Shown here piece by piece: positions 35,927-48,912 of a DNA stretch of 64,000 nt (position 1 is its first letter; each line of letters starts with the position of its first letter). The notes beneath the pieces were generated by a model. It saw only the letters and a program-made list of their open reading frames with translations, was not told where the DNA came from and did not search any database. The position numbers were made by a program, and so were the translations under genes. The stretch is from Mytilinidion resinicola (Eukaryota; Ascomycota; Dothideomycetes; Mytilinidiales; Mytilinidiaceae), in NCBI RefSeq assembly GCF_010093595.1, contig NW_022985443.1, forward strand, positions 1,586,375 through 1,650,374. The letters are read 5' to 3'.

Positions 35927-37357
35927 ATGTCGAGCCTAGGGAAGGATGAGTCTAGAGTTGGAAAGCAGGAGCTCGACGGGAATTCGCCACAGCTGGCTAC
36001 CGCAGATGAAGCCGTCTCACCAGGGGCTAAACGCTTTTTCTACCGCAGCACACTCTTTCAAATCCTCGTTGTCGGTATCTGTGCCTTTTCTGCGCCCGGT
36101 ATCTGGAGTGCCATGAATGGCCTCGGTGTAGGCGGCTCCCAAAGTCCAAACCTTGTCAATGCAGCCAACGCCCTCCTATACGCCTTCATGACAGTGACCT
36201 GCTTTGCAGGCCCATGGATGACCAACCTCATTGGATTCCGCTGGACTTTGGCCATTGGCTCTCTTGGATACCCTCTTTACTCGGCCGGCCTTTATGTTAA
36301 CAACCGCTTCGGCCCCACGTGGTTTGTGTACGTTGGTTCGACGGCCTGCGGAATCAGTGCTGGCTTCTTCTGGAGCGTTGAGGGTGCCATTGCCACGGGA
36401 TACCCCGAGCAGCACAAACGAGGTCGCTACATTGCCACCTGGTTCACATTCCGCAACTTCGGAAACATCATCGGAGGCGCCATCTCACTCGCCCTGAATC
36501 ACAAGAGGAACCATCGCGGCAAAGTCGGCTACCAGACCTATCTCGGCTTCATTGCCATCCAGTGCCTCGGGTTCCTCTTCGGCCTGCTCCTTTCCAACCC
36601 AGAAAAGGTGCAGCGTGATGACGGTACCCGCATCGAAGCGCCTCGCGGCATCGTCTGGCGCACAGAAGCAAAGGAGATGTGGCGACTGATAAGGAGCAAA
36701 CCCATCCTCCTGCTGACACCGCTCTTCTGGTACTTTGGCTGGATCCAGGCGTACCCCGGCACATATCTCGCAACCTACTTCACCGTCCGCTCCCGCGCCC
36801 TCGGCAGCTTCCTGTCTGCAGTGGTCGCCACCTTCGCTACCTGGATCGGTGGTGCGCTCGTGGACCTTCCGTGGACGAAGAAACGGCAAACCCGCGCCGT
36901 CGCTACCTGGGCTCTCATTGCCGCGCTGAACAGCGCAACCTGGATCTGGGCCGTCATCATCCAGAACGAATACCGGCACACGAAGCCAGTGCTGGATTGG
37001 GGTGTGCAGAGTTCATTTGGGAGGGGTTTCGGACTGTATTTGTTCGAGCGCATCAGCCTTGGGATGGTGGAGAACTTCATCTATTGGTGCATTGGGAATC
37101 TTTCCGACTCTCCGGGGGATCAGATCCGGTATAGCTCCTTGCTGAGGGGCATTGAGACGGCTGGTGTCGCTGTGGGCTTTGGTGTGCAAGCTGTGCCGAC
37201 GGTACTGATTGCCACCGCAAGTATAAATTGCGGCCTCTGGTTCTTTGCGCTGCCGTTTAGCTATTATGCTACGCTGCAAGTGGTGAAGAAGTTCAATCAG
37301 CTTGATAAGACACGCGAGGAAGCAGTGGAGGGAAGTGAAGGAATAGTCACTAGGTAG
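35927..37357 (+). CDS. UNC-93-like MFS membrane protein
   Basis: Single exon, 476 residues with about eleven to twelve hydrophobic segments. Fungal UNC-93-like proteins are thought to be transporters or channel regulators, but no substrate is established. Recognisable blocks are GIWSAMNGLGVGG after the first helix, a segment with GISAGFFWSVEGAI, and YPEQHKRGRYIATWFTFRNF followed by GNIIGGAISLALN. The C-terminal block reads GNLSDSPGDQIRYSSLLRGI, then ETAGVAVGFGVQAVP. The N-terminal 35 residues are hydrophilic. The start is the first ATG after an in-frame stop. The 5' region carries the tandem duplication described separately. Confidence 0.88.
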   Translation: MSSLGKDESRVGKQELDGNSPQLATADEAVSPGAKRFFYRSTLFQILVVGICAFSAPGIWSAMNGLGVGGSQSPNLVNAANALLYAFMTVTCFAGPWMTNLIGFRWTLAIGSLGYPLYSAGLYVNNRFGPTWFVYVGSTACGISAGFFWSVEGAIATGYPEQHKRGRYIATWFTFRNFGNIIGGAISLALNHKRNHRGKVGYQTYLGFIAIQCLGFLFGLLLSNPEKVQRDDGTRIEAPRGIVWRTEAKEMWRLIRSKPILLLTPLFWYFGWIQAYPGTYLATYFTVRSRALGSFLSAVVATFATWIGGALVDLPWTKKRQTRAVATWALIAALNSATWIWAVIIQNEYRHTKPVLDWGVQSSFGRGFGLYLFERISLGMVENFIYWCIGNLSDSPGDQIRYSSLLRGIETAGVAVGFGVQAVPTVLIATASINCGLWFFALPFSYYATLQVVKKFNQLDKTREEAVEGSEGIVTR

Positions 37358-37498
37358 ATGGCTGAGAGCGATCTTTTCAAGATTGTGCACTCATAGATGG
37401 GTAAGCATCATTAGATTAACGCACATATAGAGCTATGATATACGAATCACTTCTCATTACTCAATTTGGCGCCCATCTCGCTGCACATCAGTATCATC

Positions 37499-38660
37499 TT
37501 AGCTGCTCTTCAGCAAAGACTTCTGCCAACTGAGAATCGCCTCCGTCGTCTCTTCCGGTGCTTCCTCTGCTGCAAAATGTCCAATCCCATCGCCCAACCC
37601 ACGATCCGTTATCTTCACGCCCTCCCCAACCCAATCTATCCACTCTTTCTTAACATCAAACCTCCTCCCTATGTGCTCCGCCCCATAGATCAGCAGAACA
37701 GGCACCTGTAACTTCCTCCCCGCCTTCTGATCCTCTTTTTGCACGTCAACGTCCACCCCCGCACCAGCTTCATAGTCCTGGCACGTCGCCCGAATCACGC
37801 TCTCACGGAGGAAAGAGTCAGCATAAACTTTATACGAATCACCCTCTTTCATTCTCGCCAAGCCCTTCGGGGTGTTCCCCACCCAACGCCCAATCATATC
37901 AACGCAAAACTTATCGCCGCCGTACGCAGTGATCATCTTGGTCGCGAGCTCGACGTTAGCGAGGAAGGGCCAGTGGAAGAAGCCCGCGTTTTCGTGCGGG
38001 TTGCCAGCGCCGGCCCATTGGGTGCTTGTGGGGACCTGGTGGGAGAGTTAGTGGGGCAGGTTCTAGGAGGGGGTGCACCTGGGAAGGTTGGGGTGGGGCT
38101 GACGAACGATGTCGATGAGGGTGACGCCGAGGATACGGATGTCGGGGGCGCCGGAGACGCCGAGGCGGTGGGCGATTCGGGCACCGCGGTCGTGGCCGAT
38201 GAGCATGACTGGGATGGTATCGTCTTTGCTGGAGTTTTCGGATTGCTCTTTGAGGACTGAGTGGAGTGCGGATAGGACTGCGAGGCCGACGGAGAGCTTG
38301 TCGTGCGCAGTTGGGGCCTCGCTGTTGCCATAGCCTGGTAGGTCTGGGATGAAGAGTGGTGCTGATTTGGGAAGCAAAGGTATCATCTACATTTCCTATC
38401 AGAATAGTCATGGACGGAGAGGTGAATATGGTTATGCTCACGTGACGCCATCTGCTCTATTGATTAGCAAGGCCGAGATTGGATAGAGAGGGCTAGGTGA
38501 CAAACATATAAGCTGACTGAGGATATCCATGGAGAAGAACCAACGCAGGATTGGTAGCTGAGATGTGTTCGAGGCCCCGGCTGTACGTGCAGACAGCGGG
38601 ATTATTTACGTGGCTTTTGCGGAGGCCATTGTGGGTCATGAATTGGTCTTGGATCTCCAT
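37499..38660 (-). CDS. Alpha/beta hydrolase, epoxide-hydrolase / haloacetate-dehalogenase type
   Basis: Soluble alpha/beta hydrolase of the class that includes fluoroacetate dehalogenases and epoxide hydrolases. Exons 37499-38035, 38108-38386, a 10-nt microexon 38442-38451 and 38506-38660 join to 326 residues. The oxyanion block is LVLLHGYPQS near the N-terminus, followed (after the microexon) by LPKSAPLFIPDLPGYGNSE. The nucleophile elbow GHDRGARIAHRL has Asp as nucleophile, as in dehalogenases. The acid region is VPVLLIYGAEH and the catalytic His lies in GIGHFAAEEAPEE. The microexon supplies the WRH of the conserved segment, so it is needed. The start at 38660 precedes EIQDQFMTHNGLR. Substrate unknown. 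Confidence 0.86.
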
Positions 38661-39525
38661 TTTTGTGTTTTGGGTGTGAAAGACTGGAATAGCTTTTCAA
38701 GGGAAACGTGTATGTCTTTAAGGCCAGCTGTTTTGGTTTCTAAGCAAGTCGTCAGGTCTCCGCCCTATGTTGACTGGAAGAGGAAATGGTGAGGCGGCGT
38801 CGGGATGACGCCCACTCGACCGGCTTTAGTCGAGATGTACCCTGCTAATCATACACGTGATTCATGATCTGGGCTTTCTACGAAACATTCTCTAATTACA
38901 GGACTTCTTTGTGTCCGGTGACCAAGCGCTAAAATCAAGCCACAAAATTACCGTATAGGGTAGTATTTCCGGACGCCTTTAAGGGTGAATAGCAGCCTCC
39001 TAGCCAATTGATCTTCAAGCTAGTTCAACATTAGCCCAGAAAAGGCGGTTTACCGGGGTCACTCAGTTTTCGCGCTAGGTCACCGGACGCAAAGAGATCC
39101 TGTAATCAACGCGTTTGAGATTCATCTATGTGGGGAAGTGAGCCGTACATCTTGGGAAATACGTGGCAGGTAAGGTGTAGAATACCAAGGATCAGGTTAG
39201 CGTCTATACCCCTTTGGGAACCATTTTATCACATATCGGAAGTGTTAGCATTGTCACTGGAGGAAACAGCGTTTTGAACTTACTCTATCACGACGCTGGC
39301 AGTGCCTAACTCTGGGTGATACTTGCCAAAGATGGACCTATACCTTTGTAGGAGCGACCTGCAGTCGTCTAACACTTATACCTTCTTCCGAGTGGCGCGC
39401 AGCTACAGCAGACAGCATCTTTGCATTGATATTATTTCTCGTGCACATCGCAACAGCACCTTCTCCACGCAGGTGCAGACTTTCTCTCCAACCTCTCAAA
39501 TCCGCCAGCTCAGTTTCACGACAAG
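38661..39525. other. Intergenic region containing a MITE-like element
   Basis: About 860 bp without a gene apart from the 204-bp inverted-repeat element at 38899-39102. A frame at 39323-39559 with a basic, Ser/Arg-rich sequence overlaps the first exon of the small gene at 39526 in another frame and is not supported. Confidence 0.4.
38899..39102. mobile_element. MITE-like element with ~38-bp inverted repeats and TA target duplication
   Basis: The left end starts CAGGACTTCTTTGTGTCCGG and continues TGACCAAGCGCTAAAA. The reverse complement of the right end starts CAGGATCTCTTTGCGTCCGG and continues TGACCTAGCGCGAAAA. That is about 33 of 38 positions identical, with TA immediately outside each end (38897-38898 and 39103-39104). 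The 204-bp length, lack of coding capacity and TA duplication fit a Tc1/mariner-type non-autonomous element. No other copy is visible in this window, so a repeat family is inferred, not shown. Confidence 0.75.
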
Positions 39526-39820
39526 ATGTGCGTCTGTGGCCTCCGCGCCCAGATTATAGGTATACCACATTTCGGCCTACTTGCAAGACCTCCCGCTGAC
39601 ATCCCCAGCCAACGCTAAAGAACTCGCACCATCCGACGACCACCCGATCGAGGTCTGCACCAAGCGCTATCTCGCTACGCCGGTTGGCCACCACCACCAT
39701 CCTTTGGTGATGCCGACCTACTACTTCCAGGCCTTGGTTTTCCAGATCAGGCCCGATGGCAAGAGGACGGGAATTGCATGGAGTCGCCCTGTGCGGGGTG
39801 AGATTGCCAGCATTGTTTAA
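39526..39820 (+). CDS. Small hypothetical protein (81 residues)
   Basis: Two exons, 39526-39559 and 39609-39820, separated by a 49-nt intron (GTATAC start, CTGACATCCCCAG end), join to an 81-residue protein. It begins MCVCGLRAQIIA, has a hydrophilic stretch (ANAKELAPSDDHPIEV), a four-His run in the middle (GHHHHPLV) and ends RPVRGEIASIV. No signal peptide or membrane segment is evident. I do not recognise the family. Support comes from the good intron signals and a clean frame after splicing. It could also be a chance frame in intergenic DNA. Confidence 0.45.
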
Positions 39821-40778
39821 TCCTCTTTCGCATAGGGATAACTGGCTGACGACCTCAAGGCAACACGGAGTCGGCGCTGATGGATTTATGCAATCGACTC
39901 GAGGATGTGATCGACTTGCCGATCCCTCAATCTCAGCTTTCTTGATATTTTCGGGAGTCTCTGGGACGGCCATGCTGAGGATATTGAGTGGCAGAACTCT
40001 AATGGGGACGAGGCGGCTGGAAGGTCGTCGTTTCGAATTCTTGTTGCTTTAGTATTCCTTTTCTCTTGTTCTGATCGTTCGATTTCCTTACATCCTCGAC
40101 GATGACGCTTCGTCGACACTAATATATTAATCCATTGGCCTTTCACTACCACTGCTTGAGGAGCCTCGAAATGATGTCTAGTAGTAACTGTAATATCCTT
40201 GTGGTATGAGAGTGAGGACGTGATTTAGCACAGGCTCATTAGTAAGCTTGAAGACGCCGTCAGGGTTAGCCGATCGAAGTTAACAGATATTTCGAATCAT
40301 GGACTCCCTGACTCACATCTCTTTCACATACTTGAAAGTGGAATGGAACACTCTTGAAGCCGGCAAGGAAGCACGTAGAGACACGTATCTGCACTCAAGA
40401 AACCACGAAGAAAGTTCGAGTAGAATCTGTTGATTTTCTGGAGTCGAGAAGGTTTAGCTGCATTGTGAGAGACTTCCAAATGTCTTTCTGTCGCCAGTGT
40501 CGGGGCCCTTCTTGTCTAGCAGCTTACCTAGCAACTTCATGGATGCGTCTCCTCATGCCGCTCGAATGACTAGCTTCCTTACTCTCATCAACACGACAGG
40601 TTTTAGCCCCACATCTGATATTGTTCCCATTCCTGCGTTCCTGGCTCTCATCCATCGAGACACCTTCGCTAGTTTTGGTTCCAATACGTATACTCCAGTA
40701 GCTAAGACCGTACACAGCCGAAATTTGAAATTCAGGTGAGCTCTGTTGATTGCCTGGATCAGTCTGCGACGTCTCGTG
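39821..40778. other. No gene seen
   Basis: About 960 bp between convergent genes. Frames at 39756-40052, 40354-40569 and 40497-40739 have no recognisable content and no consistent splice signals. Confidence 0.4.
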
Positions 40779-41840
40779 CTAGTGCTTTACGCGACAGATT
40801 TTCGAGTCGTAGGAGTTTCTGCCTGCCATAGAGCAGTCCAAGCAGATACCAGTGTAAGACATCTCAATTGCTTTGATTTCCTCTTTGAGAGTATGCACCA
40901 AAGAAGCGCTCTGAGAAACGGCGAAACAGCTATTAGAGGAATAATCGCATTCGCAATTATCCTCGTTGGTTGCTGTGAGGCTGTCTAACTTCTGAAAAAT
41001 CTCAGAGCTGCTATAGCGGCTCACGCCCTCTAGAAGAGGCCATAAGTCGACTTTAGCAAGGCTGAAAAAGTATTCAGAGACAAGTTCGCGAACGCAATGA
41101 TGTGAGGTGGCTTTGCTTCCCTTCAAAATAGGAGTTATCCCGTTGATGATGGCGTTGACTAGTCGTTGGCGTCGTTCTGCTCTGTTCTCTTCAATGTCAT
41201 CTTTCAAAGTAAGGTTAGTACGCGATGAACGGATGGCAATGGGCATGGCTGGGAACAACTTACCAACAATTCGTGTAGGAAGCGAGTCTTGCCCCGCGCA
41301 GGCAATCTCAAAGTTGACTTTGCTCTCTCGATCCTTTACGAGAGTCTCGGTAAGCTGGAAGAAGATCATTGGTAGTTCGAGACGGTACGCGATGAACAGT
41401 AGCTTTTCGGAACCGGGTTCCCGCGTGCGTGGAAGTAGTTCGCGCGCCCAAAGAACACTCCAGGGCTGGATTGCTGAGACACAGTCGTATTTATCGCACA
41501 AGATCGTGAGCTCGGCTAGAAGATCAACCGTGAGGGTTTTAGGTACGTCTTGGTTCCTTATATGACAGATCTGGCAGAGAATGGTCATCGACTCGCTGTG
41601 GTCTTCTCGCAGGAAGACCACGCGTGGGGACGCAGATGATAGATTCTGGCCCTCCGCAAAGCCGTGGTTGAACATCGCGTCAAAAACAGGCGACGCAAGA
41701 GTCAAGACCTTAGAAGAGACACGAAGTCGCGTCAACGGTTGACCGATGCCGCCTAGTTCGAAGATGACGTCGCCGCGTTTGTCGAGGACGACTTCGATCG
41801 TCTCCGGCGGATTGTCGTCGGTCTCTTTCGGGCTGTCCAT
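40779..41840 (-). CDS. BTB/POZ-domain protein
   Basis: Fungal BTB proteins are thought to act in protein interaction or ubiquitin-ligase adaptors; the partner is unknown. The first ATG of the frame is at 41840 (the frame extends 5' without ATG). The BTB core includes GDVIFELGG, LRVSSKVLTLASPVFDAMFN and LTVDLLAELTILCDKYDC. An intron at 41201-41263 is likely: GTAAGT donor, CTAAC branch point, AAAG end. It is 63 nt and free of stops, so the unspliced frame also reads through. Spliced length is 332 residues; the retained form has 353. The C-terminal part carries a few Cys pairs (NCECDYSSNSC, GICLDC) of unknown meaning. Confidence 0.72.
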   Translation of the reverse strand: MDSPKETDDNPPETIEVVLDKRGDVIFELGGIGQPLTRLRVSSKVLTLASPVFDAMFNHGFAEGQNLSSASPRVVFLREDHSESMTILCQICHIRNQDVPKTLTVDLLAELTILCDKYDCVSAIQPWSVLWARELLPRTREPGSEKLLFIAYRLELPMIFFQLTETLVKDRESKVNFEIACAGQDSLPTRIVGKLFPAMPIAIRSSRTNLTLKDDIEENRAERRQRLVNAIINGITPILKGSKATSHHCVRELVSEYFFSLAKVDLWPLLEGVSRYSSSEIFQKLDSLTATNEDNCECDYSSNSCFAVSQSASLVHTLKEEIKAIEMSYTGICLDCSMAGRNSYDSKICRVKH

Positions 41841-42523
41841 CCCGACGGTTGTTGATGAGGGCGCCAAGTCTGCGGAGGCTTCGAGGAGAACGCGTTGATG
41901 TTCGGTGGGTGATGTGTAGAAGAAAGAAAGAAAACGGCGGGAATGCTCAGGTTGGCCCCAGCGCGCGCTGTGCAAAGACGGAGGTGAACGTCACCACCGA
42001 GAGACGCCTCGGGGCTTGTGCCAAGACTACTGATGGGCCGGGGTGAATTAAACCGTTGTAGATGGTTGTCTTGAGAGGGGCCGTTTGATGTGGCCTAGCG
42101 AGTTTACCGTTTCTCACAGTATTGAGCTCACATCCCGTTCACATCTTTGGAAGCAAAGACCAGGTGTGCGGTGACTCATATCCTGGCAGTGCGGTTGCAA
42201 TGGCTTTGAAGCTGCCAGCTCTCCGATGAAGTGAGATTCAGCAACTACAGTCATAGCGAGCATGAGGCGAGATAGTACTCTACCAACGGATTGATACAGG
42301 GTCCTCTCGCGACGACGGGACGGGCAAGCGAGAACACGGAAACAAAGCCCCAGGAGGCATAGACTCGGATACAGTAGTTCTCGGAGAATCTCATTTACTA
42401 CCTCGATACCCTTGACCGTCAGGCCCGTTACATCATTAAGGCCATATGCGCTCCATGTATCGGGAAGCTCCAAAACGCAGCACAATACCATATCCTAGGT
42501 CTCCATTGGTGCAACATCACTCA
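41841..42523. other. No gene supported
   Basis: 680 bp between the start of the BTB gene and the stop of the CUE-like gene. A frame at 42114-42491 (-) is open, but has no recognised motif and may be part of the 3' flank of the CUE-like gene. Confidence 0.35.
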
Positions 42524-42811
42524 TCAATCCTTTCTCGTCAACTCTTGTAGCATCTCCCGGGTAGCGCCTAAGCTCTTCGAGTCGCTGTAGATGGCAGCGA
42601 TGAGACTGGAATCAATGGTTGGGTATTCGCGCTGCAGGATCGCTTGGTTCTCATCGTCCTCGCTCTGCGGCGCTGATGCCTCGAACGACTGCAGGTATTC
42701 CACCTGTTCCGAGCGCTCTTGTCCCTGTGGTAGGAGATCTGTATCGCTTCGTCGTGGCGGCTGCCCCGGTGGGTTGGAGTATTGCTGCTGAGATGGCTGA
42801 TTGGATGCCAT
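42524..42811 (-). CDS. Small CUE-like ubiquitin-binding-domain protein
   Basis: Single exon, 95 residues, starting MASNQPSQQQYSNPPGQPP. The N-terminal half is Gln/Pro/Ser-rich (disordered). The C-terminal half, LQREYPTIDSSLIAAIYSDS followed by ATREMLQELT, fits a CUE domain (hydrophobic-Pro motif, a central helix, and a closing Leu-Leu-like pair). CUE domains bind mono-ubiquitin, so a role in ubiquitin signalling or trafficking is inferred only. Conserved short proteins with the same layout occur in Pezizomycotina as far as I recall. The gene is divergent from the Zn2Cys6 regulator, with 350 bp between starts. Confidence 0.68.
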   Translation of the reverse strand: MASNQPSQQQYSNPPGQPPRRSDTDLLPQGQERSEQVEYLQSFEASAPQSEDDENQAILQREYPTIDSSLIAAIYSDSKSLGATREMLQELTRKD

Positions 42812-43161
42812 GATCGCGTGTGCGGAAGGATGCGGCGCGGCGCAGAGGATATGGATGGGCTACGTTGGGGCCGGGGTGGTGCACGATCAGATCCTCGGTT
42901 TGCTTGAGAATAGGATGCTTGGATTGAAGGCTGCGTGAAAGATGCTCGTGGAGTAGTTCACATGGCGTGTGGACTTGTGGTAAACCCGATGCTGGGGCTA
43001 CGTCACCTGTTCCAGAATCATAGCTCAGGCTAGGCGATCTTCAGTTAGCGTGGCACCTACAATATACTTCGTACCCATCTCCTCCCGCCTTGACTGTCCG
43101 TGAATATCCTTCCGCCGGACTTCTGGGACTCCACTCTCAACCACCGCGCCAGGACGCACGC

Positions 43162-45934
43162 ATGCCAGAGGACGCCGGGATTGGAGCCGCCTCGTCAGGT
43201 GCCGTCTCCAAGAAGCGAGCAGCAGAGGACTTTCAGCGCGCCTACAAGGCTTGTATCAATTGCAGAGCCAGAAAGGCGAGGTGTGTTCTTACGACCGACG
43301 GCAACAACCTTGTTCCGCCCTGTCAAAGATGCCGCCGAGAGATGCGAGAATGTGTCTTCAGGGCCGAACGGTCGTGGACCAAGCGGCCCAAACAGTCCTC
43401 GTTGGAGCCGGATCCAAATGAGCCTCCAGATCAGGCTGTCACAAATGTTTCTTTTCCCTCCATTATCCGGAACGGAAGTGGCCCAGATCATAGGTAGGCA
43501 TTTTGTTTTTCACTGCAATGAGTCACGCATCTATTTGTGCACACCTCTTTGAGGTACTGTGACACACTTTTCACCAGTTTCTAGTACCGGCCGTATCTGC
43601 GACGCAGATGCTGACTACATTTCCAGTGTAGAATCGGGTGCTCGAAGGACCTCTGGCGCCGCATCCATACCCCCAATCACGTATGATAATGCGTCTCCAA
43701 TCCAAGAGCGAGCTCGAAGAGCGTCTTCTCCTGTTGCTCCCGGAAGGCTCGCCGACTCCGTTATGCGCACCGTAGTCTCTAGCTCAAATGATGCATTGAA
43801 TCTCCTTTTTGAGGCAGCCCACCACAGAGACACGCTTGGTCCTCCAAACGACCCCGATACGACAGAACCAAGCCCAAACAACCAGCCTTTAACCTACGGA
43901 TCTGGTGATACTCCTCCTGCTATGTCATCTTCGAGGGGAAGGGTTGGCAATTTGTCCAAAGCGTCGCCCGAAACACTTCGCACCTGGAATGCGTGTCGCT
44001 TCGTACAGATAGGCTGGTTCTCCGCCCAGGAGGCAGTCACTTACGTTGATCTGTTCTTCAAGAATCTCTCCTTTTTGTCTCCCGTACTGAGCGACTTCTA
44101 CAGTGACCATCAGAATCATCTGCTGCTCATATCACGGGATCCCTTTTTGTGCTCCACGATTTTGATGATCTCTTCGCGATACAACATTCTGCCAGGCGTA
44201 GGTGGAATGCCGCGCAGCTACTTTATCCACGATCGGCTATGGGAGCAATGCCAGCGGTTCATTATGATGATAACGCTTGGCCAAGAGAAGGCGTCCAGGG
44301 CCAAAACTCGCACGATCGGCTCAATAGAGGCTCTGCTTCTCATCGCTGAATGGCACCCGCGAGCTCTACATTTCTCGACGGGGAGCGATGGCTGGGACGC
44401 TGAGGTACGTTGGCTTGAAAAATGTTTACGAGAGGAGTGCAGAGGCTTACGTTCTGTAGCTAATGAGCGCACCCCTTTGTACAACGCATACAGATGATGA
44501 TGATTTACACTCCAAAGACAACTTCTCGTCCAGTCGATGGCTTGAAGATGTGGTAGAACCTGCGAAACGAAGCGACCGGATGTCTTGGATGCTTCTAGGT
44601 ACCTTAATGGCTTCTATAATTTTCTACTTGGTAACTGTGTAACTAATTATTTTCTCACGCAGGCTGCGGGCTTGCCCTAGCTCACGAACTAGGCATCTTC
44701 GACGAAAACTCTAATTTCGACAAAGCTCACGATGCTTCAAACCCAATGCCGGCGGGAACCAAGCAGTTTCGATGCATTCGAGCACAGAAGCTGCTATACG
44801 TATTCATTGAACAGCTTTCTTTCCGCCTCGGATGTACCTCAATGATACCCCAGAGCCTAAATCACGTTCTTTTGGCCAAACCTCCGCTTGCCTCAATTTC
44901 GCCATATGAAGAACTATGGCTGGTTCATATGAGCGCTTGGGTCGAGCTCACGAAAATCTCAAAGTCCGTGTCAGACATGCTCTTCCCATCTGCAGCGGTC
45001 ACCAGAAAGACGCTCCGAAGTGGTCGCTACGTCGGACTTTTGCAGCATTTCCAGTCTCAGCTTAAGCAGTGGCTCAAAAAGCACGGCAACATGAACAGTA
45101 AGCTTCACGAAAGACGTCAACATCACCAATACTAACGAAATCACAGTTGCAGACCGAGATCTGAATGACATGATGTGCATGGAATACCAATACGTGAGAA
45201 TCCACACAAACTCGCTCGGAATGCAAGCAGTCGTCGAAAGAACACTCGCTGAAGCCGACGCGAACGGGCTACAGAGTGAGGCTTTACCGCTAAACATAGA
45301 ACCGCTTTCTATAGACTACGACTTCATTCAGGAAGTTGTGGACGGGAGCTGTGACATTCTTTTAAAAGCCATTCGACTCGCAGAAACCGGCGCGCTCCAT
45401 TACGCTCCCGTCAGAGTCATCCTCAGGACTGTCACGGCTTCGGTATTCCTTATCAAGAGCTTAAGCCTGGGGGCCCCAAAAACAAGACTGGAGTCATCTC
45501 TAGAGATACTCGATAACTGCATCAACGCATTGCGAACAAGTACCATGGAAGATGGACATCTTGCTGCGCGTTATGCTACCTTATTGGAGCTGCACGTCAC
45601 TCGTCTTCGGAATAATCTTATAATCTCCGCAAGACCTCCCATGTTACCACCGAGACAGGCATCGGTGGACAGTCCCGCCGGCTTAGCGTTTCTGAGTAAT
45701 CAGAATGCTGGAGATTCTGGTATCGCGTCTCTGGTTGAGGATATTAACGGTATGATGTACACGGATGATTGGCTTTCGCTAGTACGTATTAGTCAGGATA
45801 ATGACTGTCGAAAGAAGCTAATTGGTGGGCAGCCATTCAATCCTTCAATGGCGCCGTTCGAAATCGGCACCGCACAAACGGCTTTCGGGACTGATGAGGG
45901 AAACCTCGATTTCTTCTGGGACCTGCCAGCTTGA
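43162..45934 (+). CDS. Zn2Cys6 transcription factor, ARO80-like
   Basis: Nuclear regulator. Exons 43162-43493, 43585-44404, 44460-44598, 44663-45097 and 45147-45934 join to 837 residues. The zinc cluster lies at about residues 30-62: CINCRARKARC, a 12-residue loop, then CQRCRREMREC. The long loop between third and fourth Cys is the ARO80 style (aromatic amino-acid catabolism regulator). The middle holds the fungal-specific domain (SKASPETLRTWNACRFVQIG; later SWMLLGCGLALAHELGIFD). The frame begins at ATG 43162; the sequence upstream lacks an ATG. It lies beside the hpdA gene, which fits control of tyrosine/phenylalanine breakdown. The zinc-cluster class is certain; ARO80 orthology is inferred. 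Confidence 0.85.
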
Positions 45935-46352
45935 GACTTTGTGACTGAAGCCCAGCTGCATTACAACTGCTGGGGATGCGCCCATGACTTTTCAAAGCTG
46001 GCTGATGGGCATTGCCCATCGAGGCCGGAATCAGATCACCTTTCACAAGCTCTTGATCGATCAGGCACCTAACCGGGTGACTATGAGAGTTAACATTAAG
46101 TGCGCCTACAAGATGAGTATACACGCATAACTCAAACAGTGCTGCATTAAAGTCGTTTAGGTGGCACATGCTTACGTTTGGAGGGCATAATGTAAACGTC
46201 TGCATGTGTTGAATGGGACGTGAGAAATCAGTATGAGAACAAGAACCTAGAAATTTCGTGGCAAACAGAGCATTAAAACAGTGGATAGAATTCCGGCAAC
46301 CGCTAAATTACAGCATCAAAGTAAGCTCGGACATTTCCTACTGCCCTGTGGA
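45935..46352. other. Convergent 3' region between the regulator and hpdA
   Basis: 418 bp holding two transcript ends. The frame at 45837-46205 is a shadow and run-on of the regulator 3' end. Confidence 0.4.
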
Positions 46353-48192
<1,840 letters not shown>

Positions 48193-48912
48193 ATGGCGGT
48201 CCCAGAAATCCAACTCTCGTCAAACGATGCGCATGTTCTCTCCGCCCTCTTTGACCCCGAAGCCTCCTCATCATCCTCGGCCGCGAAGATAGAATCCTCT
48301 CTACCGCCACTACCACACATCTCCCACGATGAGATCGCAGCACTACACACCACCGAGCGCGCCGCAATCCTTCCCATCGCGATCCCAAACCCTTCAAAGC
48401 CTGAGATAGAGCGCTCCATTGCAGCCCTCTCACAACTTATAGACTCGCACCCACGATACGCGAGCGCATACACAAACCGGGCGCAGGCGCTGCGATTAGC
48501 GGTTGAAGACGATCTATTCACCGTAGACGACGATGGGACCGTCGAGCGCATCTTTCTGGACCTAGCGAAGGCTATAGAACTTGCGACGCCGGCATCGCAG
48601 AAAGAGGCTGTGTCCCCTCAGCAGGCCAAGGTTCTCGCCGCAGCGCACTCGCATCGTGCGTACCTATACCTCAAGGCGGCAAAGGTGGCTTCGGAATCGC
48701 CTTCTATGAAGCTTGAATCTGGGTCCCAGCGGATAAAAGGCATGGGGCACGAGAGACTAGAAGAGATGGCGAGCCGGGATTTTGAGGCTGCGGGAAGATA
48801 TGGGGATAGAGTTGCGAAAGATATGGCGGTGCGCACGAATCCGTATGCGAAGATGTGTGGAGCGATTGTCAGGAATGCTTTGAAGGAGGAGGTGGCGGAG
48901 GGGAGGCGGTGA
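48193..48912 (+). CDS. TTC36-like tetratricopeptide protein
   Basis: Single exon, 239 residues, no signal peptide. A TPR-like block begins about residue 77 (SIAALSQLIDSHPRYASAYT, then NRAQALRL), followed by FLDLAKAIELATP and AAHSHRAYLYLKAAK. The C-terminal end NPYAKMCGAIVRNALKEE is the hallmark of TTC36 proteins. In mouse, TTC36 has been reported to protect 4-hydroxyphenylpyruvate dioxygenase from degradation. The divergent position next to hpdA suggests the same partnership in fungi, but this is inference. Length (about 50 residues longer than animal forms) is due to a Ser-rich N-terminus. Confidence 0.82.
   Translation: MAVPEIQLSSNDAHVLSALFDPEASSSSSAAKIESSLPPLPHISHDEIAALHTTERAAILPIAIPNPSKPEIERSIAALSQLIDSHPRYASAYTNRAQALRLAVEDDLFTVDDDGTVERIFLDLAKAIELATPASQKEAVSPQQAKVLAAAHSHRAYLYLKAAKVASESPSMKLESGSQRIKGMGHERLEEMASRDFEAAGRYGDRVAKDMAVRTNPYAKMCGAIVRNALKEEVAEGRR

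Noticed and set aside
35592..37790. CACGTCGCC occurring both in the tandem duplication and near 37777 in the hydrolase gene
   Set aside because: Only nine to ten bases match and the second is coding sequence; likely coincidence.
42114..42491. 125-codon frame on the - strand
   Set aside because: No domain recognised; lies where the 3' end of the CUE-like transcript is expected.
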